A stretch of DNA of 64,000 nucleotides from Gossypium raimondii (taxonomy: Eukaryota; Streptophyta; Magnoliopsida; Malvales; Malvaceae): the NCBI RefSeq assembly GCF_025698545.1, contig NC_068570.1, positions 58,919,924-58,983,923 on the forward strand, given 5' to 3'. Under the pieces are notes generated by a model, which saw only the letters and a list, made by a program, of their open reading frames with translations, was not told the DNA's origin and made no database searches. Position 1 is the stretch's first letter. Every line of letters begins with the position of its first letter. The position numbers were made by a program, and so were the translations under genes. Of the stretch, positions 59,273 to 64,000 are shown one piece after another.

Positions 59273-59690
59273 TGGGTAAATTATAGCAATAGTCACTTTT
59301 ATTTACCTCATATTATATTTTAGTTATTTATGTTTAAAATATTACATTTTAGTCACTTACATTATCATTTTGTTATTAAGTGATCACTCCACCGTTAAAC
59401 TTCGTTACTTCTCTAACGGTAGTCCTATGTGACAGTACAAATTGATTTTAAATGCCAACTGGCAACTATGATGTCCAATTGTTGGGACAAAAATAGGTTT
59501 TTAATTAAATAAATTTAATTTGGACTGCCACGTAGGACCGTCATTAGGAAGGTAAGAGAGCTTAATGATAAAGTGACCAATTCGTAATAAAACGATAATA
59601 TAAGTGACTAAAACGTAATATTTTAAACTTAGGTGAATAAAATATAATCTGAAGCAAATAAAAGTGACTGGTTTATAGTTTATCCATAAT
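59273..59690. mobile_element. Mutator-like foldback element without the nested hAT
   Basis: Begins gggtaaattatagcaatagt and ends gtttatagtttatcca, with inner arms inverted. It is collinear with 52193-52967 minus the hAT insertion, and so provides the empty site. Confidence 0.6.
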
Positions 59691-59769
59691 GTAATTATTG
59701 GCGGATGATCTGGCCGCACCGACAAACAGTACAAATTGAGTCATTTTCGTAATTATTCACAAAATTTGG

Positions 59770-59876
59770 GTTACTTTAATAAAAACCCGAGAAGAGAACC
59801 TCGCCTTTGCTTAAGATAGACGGGCACTTTCTGACCTTCCCTTCTGTTGGTTTTTCATCAGCAAGTTTGCCTCTGA
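59770..59876 (+). pseudogene. Remnant of a sixth BAHD unit: leader only
   Basis: The conserved 5' leader (cccgagaagagaacctcgcc through agtttgcctctga) is present, but the sequence switches to retrotransposon at 59877, ~15-20 bases before the expected ATG. The coding part, if it exists, lies beyond the window on the far side of the insertion. Confidence 0.75.
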
Positions 59877-61404
59877 TGGGTTGTCGAATCCACCAATGTA
59901 AACCTACGCCTAACTTGCAAATTAAGCAGTATAGGGAGTAGGGTCGATCCCTCAGAGACTGGGTTTACTGCAAATTGTTCCTCTCTTGACCAGATTTTTG
60001 TCAGGGCAGTTGTCGTGCCCAAGAAATTCAGAGGGATAAAATCTGAAACCTGAAATAAATAAATAAAAAGCGTAAAAAGTAAAAGTTGAAGACAGAATAA
60101 TAAAAACAGTGAAATAAATATGAAGAAAAATTAATTAGAATAAGCTCAGCTTTAGGCACGAATTTTCCTCGTCTTTGAACCGATCCTCGAAATTGGATGA
60201 ACTCCTCTTTTCCAATAACTAGTTATAGCTACCAAGGACGCCTCGGGCACCAACTCTTCCTTGTGTAAATTAGTTATGGAACATCCAATAACTAACCTTT
60301 ACCAATCGAACAACCACGAAACATTCGTGATTTAGAACTCCGACAGCTTTGCGTTCTAGAAGAGCCTAGCTCGAACCAATGCCCTCAACCGCGTGGGACA
60401 TTTAAATCCGGTTACTACTTCCCTTGACGGAACCAAATAGCAATCTCCACGGGCACGCCACTGTGTTCACAGAAAACCAAATAGAAACGTTCCTTTCGGA
60501 ATTCCAACTGTACGTCTAATCACACTAAATCAAACGACGTCTTTTTTTGACTTAGTGCTGGTCTGACTTTATGAGTTGACAAAATCATACTCTTAATCCA
60601 GAGAAGTAATAAGTACTAGAATTTTAGGAGTTAAATGGCTCGGGTTCGTAACTCACGGGTTTTGACGATGCTAATTTCGGCCTAAAGCTGAAAATGGTTT
60701 TAGTTGGCTAAGGTTTGGGGCACGTTGGTATTAGAATAATTAAATAAGATTGAATAAATGAAAAAAAAAAATGAAAGTGAGTGGTGAAGGTTATGCAAGG
60801 TTGGAAATTAATTGCTAACAAAAAACAGGAAAGAAAAGATTGAATTGCAAGAGATAAAAGCTTAATTTAAAAACGAAATGATTAAAAACTTGATGGAAAA
60901 TTTTATGAAAAGACTTGATGAAAAACTTTAAAAAGAACTTGCTGCAAAACTTGATAAAAAAACTTGGTAATTAAAAACTTGATAAAAGAACTAGATGAAA
61001 AATACTTGAAGAATGAAAAACACTTAATGAAAGACTCAATTGAAAGCTTGATTCATGAATTGATGAATTGATAAACAATGTAGCCTCTATTTATACTAGT
61101 AGCTTTACTAAATTAGGAGCCAACTAGTATAGAAAATCAAGGAAAATATTCCATAATATAAAAAATATCCCAAAATAATCTCCCACTAAGTCAACAATTT
61201 CAGCTAATTATTCTTGGAAAAATTCTACTTTGGCCCTCGTTCTTTGCTTCTTTCTTCAATCTAGCCCAATTGTTTCATTTTTCTTCTATTTAGCCCCAAA
61301 TTGCATTCTTGCACAAAATTCAATAAATATGGCAAAATTAGTGGTGCATTCTCATAAATTAACCAATTTAATTACATAAAATATGTAACTTTAGCATTTA
61401 ATCA
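59877..61404 (-). repeat. 3' LTR of the Athila-like element
   Basis: A 1528-bp block with tgggttgtcgaatccacc at one side and gcatttaatca at the other, giving TG...CA on either strand. It is followed by the polypyrimidine stretch aatccccctactta (the polypurine tract on the element's sense strand). It contains a run of related 'aaaaacttgatgaaaa' units at 60880-61060. The outer boundary is set by loss of homology to the BAHD leader. The inner boundary is less certain. Confidence 0.65.
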
Positions 61405-62716
61405 AATCCCCCTACTTAGCTTATTCTAGTCCTCGAGCATTTTGTATGTATCTGCAAAAGGAAAAATTTTCTCCAAAATAGGACTTGGCCCTCATGGTTT
61501 GCACAATTCAACAATTTAATCCTAGCACACTAACATCTCAAATAACCTAGCCTAAGAAGTAAGTAAATATATTTCAGAATTTATTAGAGCTTGATAGACT
61601 TACCTTTCATTTTATTATTTTTTGTGCTTAGGACATTTTCGAATTTTTTGACGCGAGACATGATGACAACCCAAGCACCATGTTCCGGTTACTCAATTCG
61701 GATGTCTCTAAGCGGGTTATTTCGCCCTACTCATGATAACTTGTTAGCGGAGTGAGTGCAAAGAAATTGGACAGCTACACGAACCTTTTTACGCGAGATG
61801 TGATGACAACCCAAGCACCATATTCCGGTTACTTAGTCCAGTGTACAACCTCAATTTTCACTCTTAACATTCGTATCAGAGGAGTATTATTATTCATTTT
61901 TTCTTTTTTTTCTTTTCTTTTTTTTTTTGAAAGATAAAATAGGTAGTCAAGCAAACTCATAATTCCCAAAAATTTCTTACCCACTAAGTCTAGGTTATTG
62001 AAAAGTTGTATGTGTAAAGAACTAGATAGCTAAATAGGTCAAACCATAAGTGTACCATCCCAATTTATCAAAAGAAAAATTTTACCTTTCACGAAAAACA
62101 TGCAAAAATAGCGACAACAGATAAGTAAATTAGAACCAATTTATATTTCCATCCCCCCTACTTATTTTACATTGTCCCAATGTAATTCAAAGAATAAAAG
62201 TAAAGATAAGTAGGAGAAAGAGAGAAAAAGAAACTCTCCATGTATTTCAACGTCGTGGAGGGTGGTCTCGTAGGTAGAGTGGGCCTTGGCTGAAATAAAA
62301 AGAATTTTGTGGGTTGACATGTGGAATTTAATTTTGTCTTGGAATGTTTTCCTGTAAAAATAAAAATGAAAATAAAATAAAATAGAAAAAATAAATAATA
62401 ATAATAATAATAGGAAAATTTTAAAAAATTCAAATTTATTAGCTAAGCTATAAACTCGAAAAATAAATTATTAAAAACCAAGATTACGAGATTTGGTAAA
62501 ACAGTCGTGATAAATGCACCAAGTAAGTTCCCAGGAAAGAGAGGTGAGCCACAATGGACATACTTAAGTACCAAGTCTTTCCCTAGACAGAACTAATCCT
62601 TGACATGCATTTTCATTTTCTATTTTACCAAAAATTTTATTTGCATAAAGGAAAAGAAAATTTGGGTTGCCTCCCAACAGCACTTTGTTTAACGTCGTTT
62701 AGCTCGACGACCTGTG
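61405..62716 (-). other. Non-coding 3' region of the Athila-like element
   Basis: No ORF of note. It holds a ~48-base direct repeat (61651 and 61791, sharing gatgacaacccaagcacca), a second polypurine-like tract (62152-62166) and a perfect palindrome (62167-62185). It corresponds to the long untranslated stretch between pol and the 3' LTR in Athila elements. Confidence 0.55.
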
Positions 62717-63061
62717 TTATTCAAATTCTTTATCTTTTTGTAATAGACTGCAAAGCGGTTGCATGATCTTCGAGAAGTCTTTTATGAATTGTCTGTAAAA
62801 TCCGTACACCGTGAAATCATTCATGAAGACTTCAATGATTTTCTCAACATAATCGGAAAATATGCTCACCATGCATTTCTGGAAAGTGGTCGGAGCATTA
62901 CAGAGTCCAAACGACATTCGTCTATACGTAAACATTCTGGAAGGGCACGTGAAAGTTGTTTTGTCTTGATCCTCTGCCTCCCTCAATGTTTCGAGGATTT
63001 CTTTTTCCTCTTTCGCTTTCTTATCCTTTGCGAGCCTCTCTGGAAAAAGAGGTGGCATCAA
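62717..63061 (-). pseudogene. Deleted reverse-transcriptase (pol) remnant of the Athila-like element
   Basis: The 114-residue reading frame joins pieces that are far apart in an intact polyprotein. A gag/protease-border segment (PLFPERLAKDKK) is followed directly by RT palm sequence (FTYRRMSFGLCNAPTTFQKC), then the catalytic-motif region, where FMND stands in place of the usual acidic pair. It then jumps to a connection segment (FYRQFIKDFSKI). At least two in-frame internal deletions are implied. It cannot encode a working enzyme. RNase H and integrase are absent. Confidence 0.8.
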
Positions 63062-63400
63062 GAATGGTTTCTGAATTTCTGATTCCGGTCTGACTTTTGG
63101 ATCAGAGATCTGCTTTTCCCGTTCATTGCCTTACCCATAACTTTTGTCTGGAACTGTTTCCAGAATCTTTGCGCTACAAAGAGTTATTGCACTTACATTC
63201 TGCCTAGGATTCAGCTCTGTTTGGGAAGGTAATTTACCTTGAGATTCCAAACGATTAACTGCCATCGAGAGTTTACTAACTTGATTAGTTAACTCTTATA
63301 TTGATGCGTCTGTCCTCTTTTGATATTTTGCAGCATTGAAAGCAAGTCTTTCCACAAGAGCGTCTAGAGATGTGCTTGACTTGGGTTGTTATTGTGGTGG
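63062..63400 (-). pseudogene. Decayed gag-protease linker of the Athila-like element
   Basis: Minus-strand translation shows recognisable gag-pol linker phrases (for example QVSKLSMAVNRLESQGKLP) broken by several stop codons. It links the gag frame to the RT remnant. Confidence 0.6.
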
Positions 63401-64000
63401 TTACAAATGTCTCGGTTGGTATGATGGATTATATCGGGGATTAGCTCCGTAATTCAAGTTGGGATGATCCTTCCACCCGGGATTGTAAGTGTTGAAGAAA
63501 GGATCATAACGTCTTTGTGGAGGTTCTGAAAAACCTCCGATAGCATCAACATGTGCCTTTGAATTTTCGTTAAGGATTGGGCACAAATCTGTCGAATGTT
63601 CAGATATAGTACAAATTCCACACGGTTGGGTCCGATTCTTCTTTTCTGTAAGCATAGATTGAACAATATTAGTAAGCTTATCCAATTTATCTTCTAAGGA
63701 TGAAACGTTTACCCAATTAACCCGTCTTGTGGGTTCTGAATCCGGCCGATACTGTTGAGAATTTGTCGCCATGGTGGATATTAGTTCTCTTGCCCTTTGA
63801 GGAGTCATATTGACAAGCGCCCCTCCACTAACAGCGTCAATCATCTTCATTTCCATAGGGAGCAAACCCTCGTAGAAATATTGAAAAAGTGATTGCACGG
63901 TCAAACTGTGTTGAGGACAACTTGCACACAGTTTTTTATACCGCTCCCAATAGTCGTAGAGCGATTTACTCTCCATTTGGCGAATTCCCACTATGTCTCT
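63401..64000 (-). CDS. Retrotransposon gag protein, partial (open to window edge)
   Basis: The frame is open to the window end, so the 5' part lies outside; about 200 residues are visible. It shows a retrotransposon gag core (YDYWERYKKLCASCPQHSL; EGLLPMEMKMIDAVSGGALV) and a CCHC zinc knuckle, CGICTISEHSTDLC (CX2CX4HX4C). A coiled-coil-like segment (SLEDKLDKLTNIVQSML) stands between them. It would package element RNA into virus-like particles if expressed. Downstream, at 63390, the frame closes and the following gag/protease sequence carries stops. Confidence 0.8.
   Translation of the reverse strand, partial: RDIVGIRQMESKSLYDYWERYKKLCASCPQHSLTVQSLFQYFYEGLLPMEMKMIDAVSGGALVNMTPQRARELISTMATNSQQYRPDSEPTRRVNWVNVSSLEDKLDKLTNIVQSMLTEKKNRTQPCGICTISEHSTDLCPILNENSKAHVDAIGGFSEPPQRRYDPFFNTYNPGWKDHPNLNYGANPRYNPSYQPRHL

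Larger units (their letters stand above)
59877..64000 (-). mobile_element. Athila-like Ty3/gypsy retrotransposon, internally deleted, running off the window
   Basis: Order on the minus strand: gag (64000-63401), a spacer with decayed coding, a fused reverse-transcriptase remnant (63061-62717), a non-coding 3' region (62700-61405), a polypurine tract (~61418-61405) and the 3' LTR (61404-59877). The phrase gggttgcctcccaacagc (62665) and the CX2CX4HX4C gag knuckle fit Athila-type elements. Most of pol is missing. It is inserted in the leader of BAHD unit 6. The 5' LTR and target duplication are outside the window. Confidence 0.8.

Noticed and set aside
62759..63082. 107-residue plus-strand ORF opposite the RT remnant
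   Set aside because: Antisense shadow of the retrotransposon pol fragment.

Overview
The window looks like nuclear DNA of a eudicot, most likely cotton (Gossypium) or a close Malvaceae relative. It is AT-rich, has intron-bearing plant genes with GT/AG splice sites, and is full of foldback and terminal-inverted-repeat elements and LTR-retrotransposon pieces. The genus is my inference from the style of the repeats and the proteins; it was not checked against a database.

Layout. Positions 1-4.5 kb hold a YqaJ-type PD-(D/E)XK nuclease gene (minus strand) with a likely non-coding first exon near 4.45 kb, surrounded by foldback repeats. A 2.87-kb solo LTR with a 5-bp target duplication sits at 5.27-8.14 kb, inside an older repeat. 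From 8.85 to 14.19 kb (minus strand) is a complete six-exon phospholipid:diacylglycerol acyltransferase (PDAT) gene; the splice sites I assigned give a continuous 673-residue frame. From 14.2 to 21.6 kb there is no recognisable gene, but two copies of one hAT-like element lie in opposite orientation. From 21.79 to 25.74 kb (minus strand) is a complete 11-exon DRG2-type GTPase gene encoding 399 residues.

From about 26.7 to 59.9 kb lies a plus-strand tandem array of BAHD (HCT-like) acyltransferase genes. Copies 1, 4 and 5 are intact, each with two exons and 445 residues. Copy 2 is a pseudogene with frameshifts and stops. Copy 3 is a 5' fragment with a nonsense codon and no exon 2. A sixth unit keeps only its 5' leader before an Athila-like retrotransposon (minus strand) that runs off the right edge. 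Every intron in the array consists largely of one long inverted repeat. The spacers carry Harbinger-, hAT- and Mutator-like insertions whose empty sites can be read in sister units. A truncated retroelement (polypurine tract plus 3' LTR) marks a rearrangement between copies 2 and 3.

Functionally, PDAT makes triacylglycerol from phospholipid and diacylglycerol, DRG2 is a translation-associated GTPase, and the BAHD enzymes probably transfer hydroxycinnamoyl groups in phenylpropanoid metabolism. The genes do not form a shared pathway. The most interesting material is the birth-and-death history of the BAHD array and its hairpin introns.
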